A model generated the notes under the pieces. It saw only the letters and a program-made list of their open reading frames with translations. It was not told where the DNA came from and did no database searches. From G963669175 sp964648415 (GTDB lineage: Bacteria > Electryoneota > Electryoneia > Electryoneales > Electryoneaceae), in contig CAZYOC010000001.1 of the NCBI GenBank assembly GCA_964648415.1, positions 26,654-90,653 on the forward strand: a DNA stretch of 64,000 bases. Reading direction: 5' to 3'. Within the stretch, counting starts at the first letter, position 1, and the number at the start of each line of letters is the position of its first letter. Position numbers and translations under genes: made by a program. This document shows positions 37,868 through 47,478 of the stretch, piece after piece.

Positions 37868-38986
37868 ATGGACAGGCGATTCGGAACACGAGTGGTAAGC
37901 AGGGATAAAGCGATGAACGGATTTGGCAGAGTACGGCGAAGCAGTCTCCGGTTGCTGGCGATGATGATGGCGGCCGGAATGTTCCTTCTTCCGGTGGCGG
38001 CGGACGCGGCCAGCGTGTCCCAGGCCGGTGTGTTGTTCCTGAAGATCGGCCCGGGCGCTCGTCCCGGCGGCATGGGTGAAGCGTTTGTGGCGGTCGCTGA
38101 TGACGCCACCGCGACCTGGTGGAACCCTGCCGGGCTCGCCTACCAGGAACATAAAGAGCTCACCCTGATGCACGTGAACTGGCTCCCCCAGTTCCGGCTC
38201 AGCGATCTCTACTACGACTTCATCAGCTACGTTCACCCGGTGGAAGAATGGGGCACCTTCGGGGGCAACATCATCTTCCTGAATCTGGGGACCACCGAAC
38301 GGCGTGATGAAAGCAATAATTACCAGGGTACGTTCTCGTCGTATGAGATGGCGGCCACGGGCAGTTACGGCGCCACGATGAGCGAGAACATGGCCATCGG
38401 TGTGAACATGCGCTTTATCTACAGCCACCTGTCTGACCGGGGCGCCGGCGCGGAGCTGGGTTCGGGCGTCGCCACCTCCATCGGCGTGGACCTCGGCTGG
38501 TTGTGGCATACGCCGGTCAACAACCTGGATGTAGGCGCGAACCTGTCCAACATGGGTCCGCCGGTGGCATACATTGACGCCGCGCAGGCCGACCCGCTGC
38601 CCACCAACCTCAAGCTGGGCGTCGCCTATCACGTGGTCAACACACCTTACAACAAGGTGACCCTGGTGGGGGATGTGAACAGGGAGCTGGTGCGCCGGTA
38701 TGAAGACGGTGACACCGACCCCTTCTACCTGGCGATGTTCACCGCCTGGTCCGACGGTCCTTTCTGGACAACCATGATCTACAACGTCGGCGCGGAATAC
38801 TGGTACACGGACCTGATCGGGCTTCGTGTCGGCTACTGGAATGATGAACTGGGGAAAGTGAAACCTCTAACCTTTGGAGCCAGCCTGCAGTATTCGCTCT
38901 ACCGTTTTGACTTCTCCTACGTCGCGGCCGGAGAGGGACACCCGTTGACAGACACCATGCGGTTCAGTCTGTCCATCGGATTCTAG
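37868..38986 (+). CDS. porV: PorV/PorQ-family outer-membrane protein
   Basis: About 372 residues. The start at 37868 has GAAAGGA upstream; ATG at 37913 gives a more conventional signal peptide (LLAMMMAAGMFLLPVAADA) and is equally possible. The mature N-terminus carries the family hallmark: SQAGVLFLKIGPGARPGGMG, then EAFVAVADDATATWWNPAGL. The rest is a beta-barrel ending in aromatic F (MRFSLSIGF), as outer-membrane proteins do. In T9SS, PorV carries cargo from the translocon to the PorU attachment complex. It lies ~150 bp after the PorU-like gene. Assigning V rather than Q rests on that pairing. Confidence 0.82.
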   Translation: MDRRFGTRVVSRDKAMNGFGRVRRSSLRLLAMMMAAGMFLLPVAADAASVSQAGVLFLKIGPGARPGGMGEAFVAVADDATATWWNPAGLAYQEHKELTLMHVNWLPQFRLSDLYYDFISYVHPVEEWGTFGGNIIFLNLGTTERRDESNNYQGTFSSYEMAATGSYGATMSENMAIGVNMRFIYSHLSDRGAGAELGSGVATSIGVDLGWLWHTPVNNLDVGANLSNMGPPVAYIDAAQADPLPTNLKLGVAYHVVNTPYNKVTLVGDVNRELVRRYEDGDTDPFYLAMFTAWSDGPFWTTMIYNVGAEYWYTDLIGLRVGYWNDELGKVKPLTFGASLQYSLYRFDFSYVAAGEGHPLTDTMRFSLSIGF

Positions 38987-39009
38987 GGACTTAGCTGAGG
39001 CAGCAGGCC

Positions 39010-42000
39010 GTGGAACAGTTTTTCCGACAATTTCGAGGCATCGTTGCGGTCGCCTTTGGAACCGTTGTGTTCCTGAGCGCCGCCGTGCAGGCCGCTCAAC
39101 AAGACGCCCGCATTCGCTACAACCCAGTATCTACCAAGGGGATGCAGCAGCGGACCCTCATGGGCTCCGAGCTGGATGTTATTCGTCATCCCGGGCTGCC
39201 GGATACCGTACGAGTGCTGGCCATCCGGGTGGATTTTCAGCACGACACCCTGGCGACCACCACCGGCGACGGCTCCTTCTTCTACGAAATCCCGGACACA
39301 GTGGACGCTGAGGACTGGCTGATCGACCCGCCGCCCCATGACAGGCAGTATTTCGAGGACCAGTTCCTGGGAGCGCGGAACTATTTCCAGCGTTTCAGTC
39401 ATGGGAAGGTCACAGTGGAGGGGGATGTCTACCCCAGCGCCGATCGTGCCGCGTACCGCATGCCCTATCCCATCTGGCACATCAACTATGGCGGCGAGGG
39501 CGACGAGGCCGACGAACGCCTGAACCGCACCTTGACACAGCTCTTCGTGGACGCCTGGCAGGCGGCGGATGCAGATCTGGCTGCAGAAGGCGTTGACTAC
39601 AACGACTACGATTACTTCGTGATCTTCCATGCCGGCGCGGGCAACGAGTTCGACACCGGCTTCGACACCACACCACACGATATTCCTTCGGTTTACATCG
39701 GAGAAGTTGATCTCCGGGATTACTCGGACTATCCCAATGGGATTCCGCTTTCCGGCGGATTTGTGATGCGTAGCGGCGCCATCCTGCCGGAGATGCAACG
39801 GCAGGGCGATGTGGAAGTGGGCCTGACCGGCACCGTCTGCACCCATGTCGGCTACCTTATGGGCATGCCGCATCTGTACCAGGCGGAGACCGGTAAGCCG
39901 GGGATTGGCCTGCTGGGCCTGATGGACCGAGGCTTCGGCGGCTTCTTCGGATTCGCGCCCATCCCGCCCAGCGCCTGGATGAGGTATTACATGGGCTGGG
40001 AAGACGCGACTGAAATCACGCAAGGCGAGATCCGGCTCGGCGTGCTCCAGCTCCCGGATTCCGTGTTCAGCGACAGCCTGCACCGGCTCGTGAAGGTACC
40101 GATCAATGAGGATGAGTATTACCTGCTGGAAGCCCGGCGGCGTGATCCGCAGGAAGAGGGCGACGTCTGGTACGACAGCACCTACGCCCTCGATCCGGAC
40201 GGCGACACGCTGGTGCTTCGCTACGACTACAGCTTCGACGTGTTGCACGATGCCGACTTCGGTGTGCCGGTCTGGGTGGAGGATCAGGACTTCGACTTCC
40301 CCAGCAGCGGAATTCTGATCTGGCATATCAACGAAAGCCGCATTGAAGCAGGTTTGTTGAATGATCGTATTCAGGAAAGCAAAGAGCGCCGTGGGGTGAA
40401 GCTGGTTGAGGCTGACGGGAGCTGGGATATTGGCGAGGAGTATCCCTTCCTGACGCCCGGCGACGGCAGCGAATACGGCGTAATCGACGACGCCTGGTTC
40501 CGGGATAATGAGGTTTGGCCTGAGTCCAACCGTGGACATGGCCGGGATATTTATTTCGGGAGCGACACCGCCCCGGCGACGGTGACCAATGCCGGCGCGC
40601 AGACACACCTGCGTTTTGATCAGTTCGCCGATATTGCGGACACCATGAGCTGCCGCGTGGGCAACGAATGGGCACAGCGAGTTTTTCCCGACAGGCTTCC
40701 CACCGACTCAACCGACGGCATGACCGCGTTGCCGTGTGATGTCAATGGTGACGGTGTAAATGAAGTTCTGTTTGCAGGTTATCACAGCGATGCTTTTGTC
40801 TATGATGGGGACGGCAACCTGCTGTACCAGGTAGCTCTCGATCCGCGTCTGGATGCGTACGCATGGCTGGCCGCCGACCTGGATGGCAATGGCCTTGACG
40901 AAGTTGTTGCCGTTGGATACAGCTTCCTGACCGTGCTGACATTTGACGGCGCTGGAGCTGTCACCCAGGCGAATCGAATTGTGGGTCCGCTGCATCAGGA
41001 TGACATGAGCGATCCGGTTCTCCATGCCATGATCGTGGGGCCGGAAAATGATCCACATCTCTACATCAAGAGCCGCAAAACGGATCAGACTCTGCAAATC
41101 GCTTCATTTTCCCTTCTTGATACAACCGATACGCCGGTTGTCATCGGGTTTGTCCCATCCGGGGGAATTGCTATTGAATCGCTGGCCATGGCGCAGGTTG
41201 GCGGAGCCTGGTCGGATACAGTGGGCGTGGTCACCAATGCCGGCGAGCTGTTCCTCTTCCGTGACGGTGTTGTCCCGAATATCAGCACGACCTTGCCGGA
41301 TTGGACGCCCGGTCCTGCTGATCGCGTCGGAACGTTGATCAGCGCCGACTTTGACGGCGACGGCCAGCCCGACTTCGCCGGTACCTGCGGAAACCGTATC
41401 GCGTTTTGGTTCGCCCGGGAGCAGTTTGGTGTCTGTCACAGCTACGACGTCGGCCATTTCTATCAGGAGATGATTCCGCTGGATACGGACCATGATGGTG
41501 TCGTGGAGCTGGCGGGTGTGCGGAACAGCGAACTGATTGCCTATGAAGCGACCGGAGTGCTGGCGGAAGGTTCGGGCGTATCGCTGAAGAACGAGTTTAC
41601 CCACAGCTACCCGCAGGATCTGTTCTGGGTGGATGTGAGCTCCGGCGGCGACAACGCTTTGCTGGCCCGGTCTGTTGCATACAATCGGGATGCCGAGGTG
41701 TGGCCGGAAGTTTTTGACGGGTTTGAGGTTAGCAATGGGCGCGAGATCTATGGCTTCCCGCTGATGACCGTAAGTGAAGCGCAACAGACCCAACCTGTGA
41801 ATGTTTTGCTGGCACAACTGGATGATGATGACGATCCTGAAGTGGTGTTGACCGCATCGGGTACTTCTCGCTTTATCGTCTACAATCTGCCCATCGCTGA
41901 GGGGCAGGGTTCGATCATCCACTGGGGCATGAAAGGCGGCAACCCGCAGGGGACGTTTGCGCTTCAGACCACTCCGGCCGCTGGTACACAGAGCAATGGG

Positions 42001-42267
42001 TTGGAGAACACGGCCTATTGCTGGCCCAACCCGGCGTTGAACGGTGACGATGCCCATTTCCGCTTCCGGTCAAGTACGAGTGGTACGGCCTCGGTGCGAG
42101 TGTTTGACCTGGTGGGACGGGAAGTGGCCTACCGCGAGCAGCTTATCAGGGCGAACCAGGACGAGGAGATCATCGTCGGCACGGCGGATCTGCCGACGGG
42201 AACGTATGCCGCGCGATTGGAAGCGGGCGGCGAGTACAAGATCATTCGCTTCGCGGTGGTGAAGTGA
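39010..42267 (+). CDS. M6-like (immune inhibitor A-type) secreted protein with degenerate zinc site, FG-GAP repeats and T9SS domain
   Basis: 1,085 residues from a GTG at 39010; signal peptide GIVAVAFGTVVFLSAAVQA. Residues ~60-330 match the M6 metalloprotease fold (VRVLAIRVDFQ, DYNDYDYFVIFHAGAG, GLLGLMDRG). The usual HExxHxxGxxH/D reads THVGYLMGMPH at 278-288: the first His, the catalytic Glu and the second His are replaced by Thr, His and Tyr, so catalysis by the standard mechanism is unlikely. Residues ~560-960 hold FG-GAP/VCBS-like Asp repeats (DVNGDGVNEVLFAG, DLDGNGLDEVVAVG, DFDGDGQPDFAG) that probably bind calcium. The C-terminus is a T9SS sorting domain (CWPNPALNGDD, VRVFDLVGREV, TGTYAARL). 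It may be a surface-binding pseudoprotease in this cluster. Confidence 0.82.
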   Translation: MEQFFRQFRGIVAVAFGTVVFLSAAVQAAQQDARIRYNPVSTKGMQQRTLMGSELDVIRHPGLPDTVRVLAIRVDFQHDTLATTTGDGSFFYEIPDTVDAEDWLIDPPPHDRQYFEDQFLGARNYFQRFSHGKVTVEGDVYPSADRAAYRMPYPIWHINYGGEGDEADERLNRTLTQLFVDAWQAADADLAAEGVDYNDYDYFVIFHAGAGNEFDTGFDTTPHDIPSVYIGEVDLRDYSDYPNGIPLSGGFVMRSGAILPEMQRQGDVEVGLTGTVCTHVGYLMGMPHLYQAETGKPGIGLLGLMDRGFGGFFGFAPIPPSAWMRYYMGWEDATEITQGEIRLGVLQLPDSVFSDSLHRLVKVPINEDEYYLLEARRRDPQEEGDVWYDSTYALDPDGDTLVLRYDYSFDVLHDADFGVPVWVEDQDFDFPSSGILIWHINESRIEAGLLNDRIQESKERRGVKLVEADGSWDIGEEYPFLTPGDGSEYGVIDDAWFRDNEVWPESNRGHGRDIYFGSDTAPATVTNAGAQTHLRFDQFADIADTMSCRVGNEWAQRVFPDRLPTDSTDGMTALPCDVNGDGVNEVLFAGYHSDAFVYDGDGNLLYQVALDPRLDAYAWLAADLDGNGLDEVVAVGYSFLTVLTFDGAGAVTQANRIVGPLHQDDMSDPVLHAMIVGPENDPHLYIKSRKTDQTLQIASFSLLDTTDTPVVIGFVPSGGIAIESLAMAQVGGAWSDTVGVVTNAGELFLFRDGVVPNISTTLPDWTPGPADRVGTLISADFDGDGQPDFAGTCGNRIAFWFAREQFGVCHSYDVGHFYQEMIPLDTDHDGVVELAGVRNSELIAYEATGVLAEGSGVSLKNEFTHSYPQDLFWVDVSSGGDNALLARSVAYNRDAEVWPEVFDGFEVSNGREIYGFPLMTVSEAQQTQPVNVLLAQLDDDDDPEVVLTASGTSRFIVYNLPIAEGQGSIIHWGMKGGNPQGTFALQTTPAAGTQSNGLENTAYCWPNPALNGDDAHFRFRSSTSGTASVRVFDLVGREVAYREQLIRANQDEEIIVGTADLPTGTYAARLEAGGEYKIIRFAVVK

Positions 42268-42313
42268 GCGGCGGTGCGACGAAACATACAGCTTTGATGG
42301 TTGATTGGATACG

Positions 42314-45300
42314 ATGACGAGACAACCGAACATCCATAGAGTTCTGTCAACACACGCCACGCTGCTGGTGCTCGCGGCGTTGCTGCTGGCTGTTGGCATG
42401 GCGCAAGCCCAACCATACGACGCCAACCACCCGGAGCTGTATTGGCATACCTTCGAAACCGATCACTTCATTTTCGTGTACCATGACGGCGCGGAGCGAA
42501 CCGCCAACACCATCGCCAGGATCGCCGAGGAGATCTACGGCCCGGTCACATCGCTGTATGGTTACGAGCCCGACACGAAAATCAGTTTCGTCGTCAAGGA
42601 TACCGACGATTACGCTAACGGCGGCGCGTATTACTACAACAACAAGATCGTCATCTGGTGTACGGCGCTGGACTACGATCTGCGCGGAAGCGTCAACTGG
42701 CTGCGCAACGTGGTCACCCACGAGTTTACCCACATAATTCAGCTCGGCGCGTCGAGGAAACTGCCGCGTCCCGTGCCGGCCGTCTACTTCCAGGTGCTCG
42801 CCTACGAAGAAGAGAAGCGCCCGGATGTGCTCTACGGCTATCCCAACGTGCTGGCGTCGTATCCCGTCGCCATGACCGTGATGCCCATGTGGTTCGCAGA
42901 GGGAACCGCCCAGGCCAACCATACCGACCTCGAGTACGATTACTGGGACAGCCACCGCGACATGCAACTCCGGGTGCGGACCCTCAACGACTCGCTCCTG
43001 TCCCTCAACGACATGGAGGTCTTCGGCAAGAACAGCCTGGGCAACGAGGGCGTATACAACCACGGCTTCGCGCTGGTGTTGTTCATTCGCGAGAAGTACG
43101 GCGAGCAGGCATTGCGCGACCTGTCGCATGAAATGAGCAAGCTGCACCGGATCAGCTTCGACGGAGCGGTGGAGGATGTGCTGCATATCAGCGCCGATGA
43201 ACTCTACGCCGACTGGACCGCCTGGATGGATTCCAGCTATGCCAGGCGTACAGAGGTCATCCGCGACAACGTGGTGGAAGGCGAACCCTTCGCGCGGGAT
43301 GGTTACGCCAACCTCTACCCACGCTGGGGCGAACCTGACGGCGATAAGATCTATTATTCCTCCAACGCCGGCCATGATTACATGAGCCAGCGTTCGCTGA
43401 TGGTAAAAGACCTGGAGGGCGATGAGGCGGAAACGCTCATTCCCTATGTTGCCAGCCCGTTTGACATTACCGAAGACGGCCGCTGGCTGATCTATTCCCA
43501 GATCACTCGTCAATCCAACGAGAGCAACTATGCTGATCTGTACCTGTATGATCTGGAAGAGAAGAAGAAAGTTCGGTTGACTCGTTCGGCCCGCGCCATG
43601 GAGCCGGTGTTCTTGCCCGACGAGAGCGCGGTGATCTTCGTGCTGAACAAGGACGGCACCAAGGATCTGGCGCGGATCGATTTGCCGGAGCGTGACCAGT
43701 GGATGGATCTGAAACCGCTGGTGGCCGACAGTGTGCGCCGGTTGACGGATTCGCATGACGGTTCCCAGGTCTGGCGGCCGCGTGTCAGTCCTGACGGCGA
43801 GTGGATCGCCTACTCCTGGAACCGGGACGTCGGACGCGACATCCGCCTGATTCGCCCCGACGGCAGCGACATGGTCGAGTTCATCACCGGCCCCGCCGAC
43901 CAGCGCGATCCGGCCTGGAGTGCTGACGGGGAGTCCATCATCTTCTCCTCCGACGAGACCGGCATCTTCAACCTGTACCGATACTCCTGCGATCCCCACA
44001 GCCTGGGATCGACGGCGGAGACGGTGGAGCCGTTGACCAATGTCGTCGGCGGAGCCTTCATGCCCGACGTGCGGGAGGACGGCGCGATTGTCTACACGCA
44101 ATACAGCGAGTACGGGTTCGAGGTGCGTATTCTGGAAGACCCGCAGCCTGTGGATTATGACAAGCTGACCTATGACAGCAAATTCCTGGACCGTCTGCCG
44201 CCGGTGGACTATGACGACACGGCGTATGAACCGGCCAGAACAAAGATGTACAAGCCCCTGTTCGAGTCCATGTTCCTGGTGCCGCGTATCGGGTTCGATT
44301 ACGGGAAATTCAAGCCGGGCATGTATGTCTTCAGCAACGATGTGCTGGAACGGCTGATGATGTTCGGTGGGTTCGCCATGAACACCGATGGTGAATTTGA
44401 CGCCTTCGGGCTGTTCGATTTCCGTGCGTTGCGGCCAACGCTGTTCCTGGAGGGATATTACCTCAAGCGGATCCATAATGAAGAGTTTGACGATCCCTAC
44501 ATCATTAAGGATACAAAGATCGTCGATGGCGAGCCTGTGCCGATCTACGACCGGTATGGTGTGGACTACAGTTTCCACCTGATGGAGGTGGACGGCGGCG
44601 CGCGGATGAAGCTCTGGGACCCGGTGGATGTGGAGCTGAGAGCGGTGTGGAGCCGTTACCAGGCGTTCCTCGAATTTGAGGATCTGTCCAGCTTCCACTA
44701 TACCTACTTCATCGGGCGCTATGTCCAGACACGCATCGACTTCAATTATACCGATCCCTCGATCAAGGGCAACGTCCATCCCAAGCGGGGTCTCGTCGGG
44801 CAGTTGACCGCAGCGTACGAGGACAACGACTTTATCGACGGTTTCGAGATCAACCAGGACAAGTACACGGTGCAGGAAGTGTTTACCCCGTACCGTTACC
44901 TGCGGTTTGAAGGCGATGTGACCGGCTGGTGGAACCCGCTGGGCGACCTGGTGATCCAACCCCGTCTCCGGGGAGGCTATCTCGATCATGAAGTGGACCC
45001 GTTTATGTTTCTCTACGCGGGCGGGTTGCACGGGATGAAGGGCTACAGCTATTATTCCATGGGCGGCAGCCGGAAAGTGATCGGGAGTGTCGCAGTGCGG
45101 CATCCGATCATCACCGCCGACCGTCCCCGGATCGGCTGGATGCACTTTGACGGGTTGTACGGGGGCGTGTTCTACGAGGCGGGCGACGCCTGGAGTGACC
45201 GTGAGTTCAGTGTCGACCGGCTGGCGCGTTCGGTGGGATTTGAGTTAAGAACCAAACTGTATTCGTGGTACGGCTACCCCACGGCGGTGACATTCAGCGC

Positions 45301-45442
45301 CGCGCGGGGTCTCGACCACATTACGCATACGGAAAACAATACGACGACGCTTTATGATCCCGGCTGGCGGTACTATCTTACAGTACTGTTCGAGTTCGAA
45401 ACGATCTTTCCCGGCCGGAGGTCGGCCTCAAGGAGGTTCTGA
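42314..45442 (+). CDS. Gluzincin-like protease + WD40/TolB propeller + C-terminal barrel protein
   Basis: About 1,042 residues from ATG at 42314 (the frame continues upstream through TTG). The signal peptide is LLVLAALLLAVGMAQAQ. Residues ~25-320 form a peptidase-MA-like gluzincin: H136-E137-F-T-H140 in VTHEFTHIIQ and a candidate third ligand E196 in MWFAEGTAQ. Residues ~330-600 hold PD40/TolB-type repeats (ISPDG-like: RVSPDGEWIAYSW, AWSADGESIIFSSD). The C-terminal ~350 residues are a barrel-like region with Omp85/BamA-type features (HPKRGLVGQLTAAYED, GGLHGMKGYSYYSMGG), ending in RRF. This architecture is seen in FCB-group proteins and suggests an outer-membrane-tethered protease at the periplasmic side. 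Its stop overlaps the next start (TGATG at 45440-45444), indicating co-translation. Confidence 0.8.
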   Translation: MTRQPNIHRVLSTHATLLVLAALLLAVGMAQAQPYDANHPELYWHTFETDHFIFVYHDGAERTANTIARIAEEIYGPVTSLYGYEPDTKISFVVKDTDDYANGGAYYYNNKIVIWCTALDYDLRGSVNWLRNVVTHEFTHIIQLGASRKLPRPVPAVYFQVLAYEEEKRPDVLYGYPNVLASYPVAMTVMPMWFAEGTAQANHTDLEYDYWDSHRDMQLRVRTLNDSLLSLNDMEVFGKNSLGNEGVYNHGFALVLFIREKYGEQALRDLSHEMSKLHRISFDGAVEDVLHISADELYADWTAWMDSSYARRTEVIRDNVVEGEPFARDGYANLYPRWGEPDGDKIYYSSNAGHDYMSQRSLMVKDLEGDEAETLIPYVASPFDITEDGRWLIYSQITRQSNESNYADLYLYDLEEKKKVRLTRSARAMEPVFLPDESAVIFVLNKDGTKDLARIDLPERDQWMDLKPLVADSVRRLTDSHDGSQVWRPRVSPDGEWIAYSWNRDVGRDIRLIRPDGSDMVEFITGPADQRDPAWSADGESIIFSSDETGIFNLYRYSCDPHSLGSTAETVEPLTNVVGGAFMPDVREDGAIVYTQYSEYGFEVRILEDPQPVDYDKLTYDSKFLDRLPPVDYDDTAYEPARTKMYKPLFESMFLVPRIGFDYGKFKPGMYVFSNDVLERLMMFGGFAMNTDGEFDAFGLFDFRALRPTLFLEGYYLKRIHNEEFDDPYIIKDTKIVDGEPVPIYDRYGVDYSFHLMEVDGGARMKLWDPVDVELRAVWSRYQAFLEFEDLSSFHYTYFIGRYVQTRIDFNYTDPSIKGNVHPKRGLVGQLTAAYEDNDFIDGFEINQDKYTVQEVFTPYRYLRFEGDVTGWWNPLGDLVIQPRLRGGYLDHEVDPFMFLYAGGLHGMKGYSYYSMGGSRKVIGSVAVRHPIITADRPRIGWMHFDGLYGGVFYEAGDAWSDREFSVDRLARSVGFELRTKLYSWYGYPTAVTFSAARGLDHITHTENNTTTLYDPGWRYYLTVLFEFETIFPGRRSASRRF

Positions 45443-46503
45443 TGGGTAGCAGGAAGTGGATGGTCGCCGTACTGATGGCGGCGCTGGTGGCGGTTCCGGT
45501 GTTCGCAGGCGGGGCCGATGAAGAAACCGTACCGGAACGTTCCGTGGTTTTCCAGAACACAGGAGCCGATCCGACAGCTCCTGAAAGGACGCTCAGCGAT
45601 GACGTGATCGGTTTTCTGGAAGGACCGCTCTCGTTTTCCGGGCGAGATCATGAGCTGAACACACAGCTCGCCTTGCAAATGCAGACCGATGACGAAGGTG
45701 ATGTCGCTTCAGTGGCGTCTTCGAGTGTCGGCGGGGAGAAGATCAACCCCGGCCGCGCCATCCTGATGTCCGCCCTGATCCCGGGCGCCGGGCAGTTTTA
45801 CGCCGGTTCCAACATGGATGACCCCACCATCACCTACATCAAATCGGCGGTCTTCTTCGCCGCGGAAATCGGGTTCTGGACCGGCGCGATCCTCTACGCC
45901 AAGAAAGGCCAGGACAAGGAAGATGAGTATGAACAATTCGCCGACAACCGGTGGAATGAAGATGTCTACCTGGGGTATGAATACTGGCTCGCCAAACAGC
46001 CGGGCATGGGGCAGTCCGATGAACCTTACAGCGGGGAAGACATCAATGCGTGGAAGAATTTGTCTTGGGAGGAACGGATCCGCTACCTGCCCGCCAACTT
46101 CACCCATGAATTGCCGCCATCCAAAGACCAGCAGTATTACGAGATGATCGGCAAGTACCTGACTCAGTTCGGTATCGGGTGGGAGGATGTGTATACCAGA
46201 TACCCGAATGAGCTACCTTCAGATAACGACTACCAGGATTACTATGCCAACGACAGGTGGAGCGAGTTGGGCAGCTCGCTGGCGAGCAATTACGCCGACA
46301 TGCGGTACGATTCCAACAAGCTGCTGGACAAGAGCTCGGCGTTTTTCATGGCGATCATGGTGAACCACGTGGTCTCGGCGGTGGATGCGGCCTTTACCGT
46401 GCGCCTGCACAACAACCGTGTTGTCCGCGGTGAAGTCGCGTCCGATACCCGGATCTTCAACGGCGAACCGGTAGTGATGGGCGGGGTGAACCTGACGTTC
46501 TAA
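45442..46503 (+). CDS. DUF5683-like membrane protein
   Basis: 353 residues starting in the TGATG overlap with the preceding gene (AAGGAGG upstream). The signal peptide is WMVAVLMAALVAVPVFAGGA. The diagnostic segment GRAILMSALIPGAGQFYAGS is followed by a hydrophobic stretch (SAVFFAAEIGFWTGAILYAK) and, near the C-terminus, FFMAIMVNHVVSAVDAAFTV. DUF5683 proteins are common in FCB genomes and typically lie next to envelope genes; their function is unknown. The last residues (GGVNLTF) end in Phe, as in outer-membrane proteins. It is paralogous to the next gene, being longer by an acidic insertion at ~165-250. Confidence 0.75.
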   Translation: MGSRKWMVAVLMAALVAVPVFAGGADEETVPERSVVFQNTGADPTAPERTLSDDVIGFLEGPLSFSGRDHELNTQLALQMQTDDEGDVASVASSSVGGEKINPGRAILMSALIPGAGQFYAGSNMDDPTITYIKSAVFFAAEIGFWTGAILYAKKGQDKEDEYEQFADNRWNEDVYLGYEYWLAKQPGMGQSDEPYSGEDINAWKNLSWEERIRYLPANFTHELPPSKDQQYYEMIGKYLTQFGIGWEDVYTRYPNELPSDNDYQDYYANDRWSELGSSLASNYADMRYDSNKLLDKSSAFFMAIMVNHVVSAVDAAFTVRLHNNRVVRGEVASDTRIFNGEPVVMGGVNLTF

Positions 46504-46508
46504 TAGCC

Positions 46509-46615
46509 ATTTGCCCCGGGCGGCGAGGATAGATGGTTTCAGGTGCAGAGTTTCTTGTTCATGGCAAGGGCGATTCGGGATGAAACGGCGTCACGACAAG
46601 CTGCCCGGGGCAAAT
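46509..46615 (+). other. Long-range inverted repeat between the two DUF5683-like genes
   Basis: ATTTGCCCCGGGC (46509-46521) and GCCCGGGGCAAAT (46603-46615) are perfect 13-bp inverted arms 81 bp apart. Inside, GTTTCA (near 46536) can pair with TGAAAC (near 46581). The structure fills the intergenic gap and would form in the leader of the second DUF5683-like gene. Confidence 0.5.
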
Positions 46616-46635
46616 TCTGTTGAGCTACGATTGAG

Positions 46636-47478
46636 ATGATCATGCGTTTGATTCTACATAGCTTGCTGGTTGGACTTTTGCTGCTGACAGCATCCATTTC
46701 GGCATGGGGCGCGCCTCCTGTCCGGCCGGAACAGGACGTCGTCACGTCGGCGCCGAACTCCGCCATCGCCTTCCGGGCGCCGTCACAGGTCCACATGGGC
46801 CTCATCGGGCAGCCGGAGATCTATGAACGCCCCGGTGCGGGCGCTCGCGGCAAAGGCCCCAAAGACAAGAAACGCCGGGAGAACCCCTACGCCGATCTGC
46901 CCGAACACCTGCGGAAGAACCCCGCCAGGGGTTTTCTCTATTCCATGATCCTGCCGGGCATGGGGCAGAGGTATGTCGACCGTCCCGTTCGCGGAGCCAT
47001 GTACACTACCATCGAGGTCGGCCTGTGGACCGGCATTCTGCTCGCCTGGCAGGGCCATGTGTCTCAAACCGACGCCTACGAACGTTTCGCTCAAGAGCAT
47101 GCGAATGTAACAGGCGAGCATAGCGTGGATTACTACGCCGACATCGGCAACTACAACACCATCGAGCTGTACAACGCCGCCAAGCGGCAACGTCGCGATT
47201 ACGACGCCCAATACGATACTGACACTGAATACTGGAGCTGGGATTCCTCCGGCAACCGTGTGCTGTTCGACAAGACACGGATTTCCGCCGGACAGCATCG
47301 CAACCGGATTTACTACTTGATCGGCGGGATGATCATCAACCGCCTGGTGTCAGCGATCGACGCCGCGCGCAGCCTTTCCAACGCTCAAAAGGACTACCGT
47401 GAAGCCAACGGCCTGATGGTCGGCTGGTCGCCTGAGGTTAACGGCCCGGCGGTGCAATGGACCGGGAACGTCTTCTGA
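46636..47478 (+). CDS. DUF5683-like membrane protein, second paralogue
   Basis: 280 residues from ATG at 46636 (or ATG two codons on). The signal peptide is LILHSLLVGLLLLTASISAWG. The DUF5683 core reads NPARGFLYSMILPGMGQRYV, followed by MYTTIEVGLWTGILLAWQG and the C-terminal hydrophobic segment YYLIGGMIINRLVSAIDAAR. An interior basic/proline-rich linker (RGKGPKDKKRRENPYADL) lies before the core. It ends in Phe (WTGNVF). It shares the order of elements with the upstream gene and probably arose by duplication. Function unknown; the context is the envelope/T9SS-like cluster. It overlaps the next gene's start (TGATG at 47476-47480). Confidence 0.75.
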   Translation: MIMRLILHSLLVGLLLLTASISAWGAPPVRPEQDVVTSAPNSAIAFRAPSQVHMGLIGQPEIYERPGAGARGKGPKDKKRRENPYADLPEHLRKNPARGFLYSMILPGMGQRYVDRPVRGAMYTTIEVGLWTGILLAWQGHVSQTDAYERFAQEHANVTGEHSVDYYADIGNYNTIELYNAAKRQRRDYDAQYDTDTEYWSWDSSGNRVLFDKTRISAGQHRNRIYYLIGGMIINRLVSAIDAARSLSNAQKDYREANGLMVGWSPEVNGPAVQWTGNVF

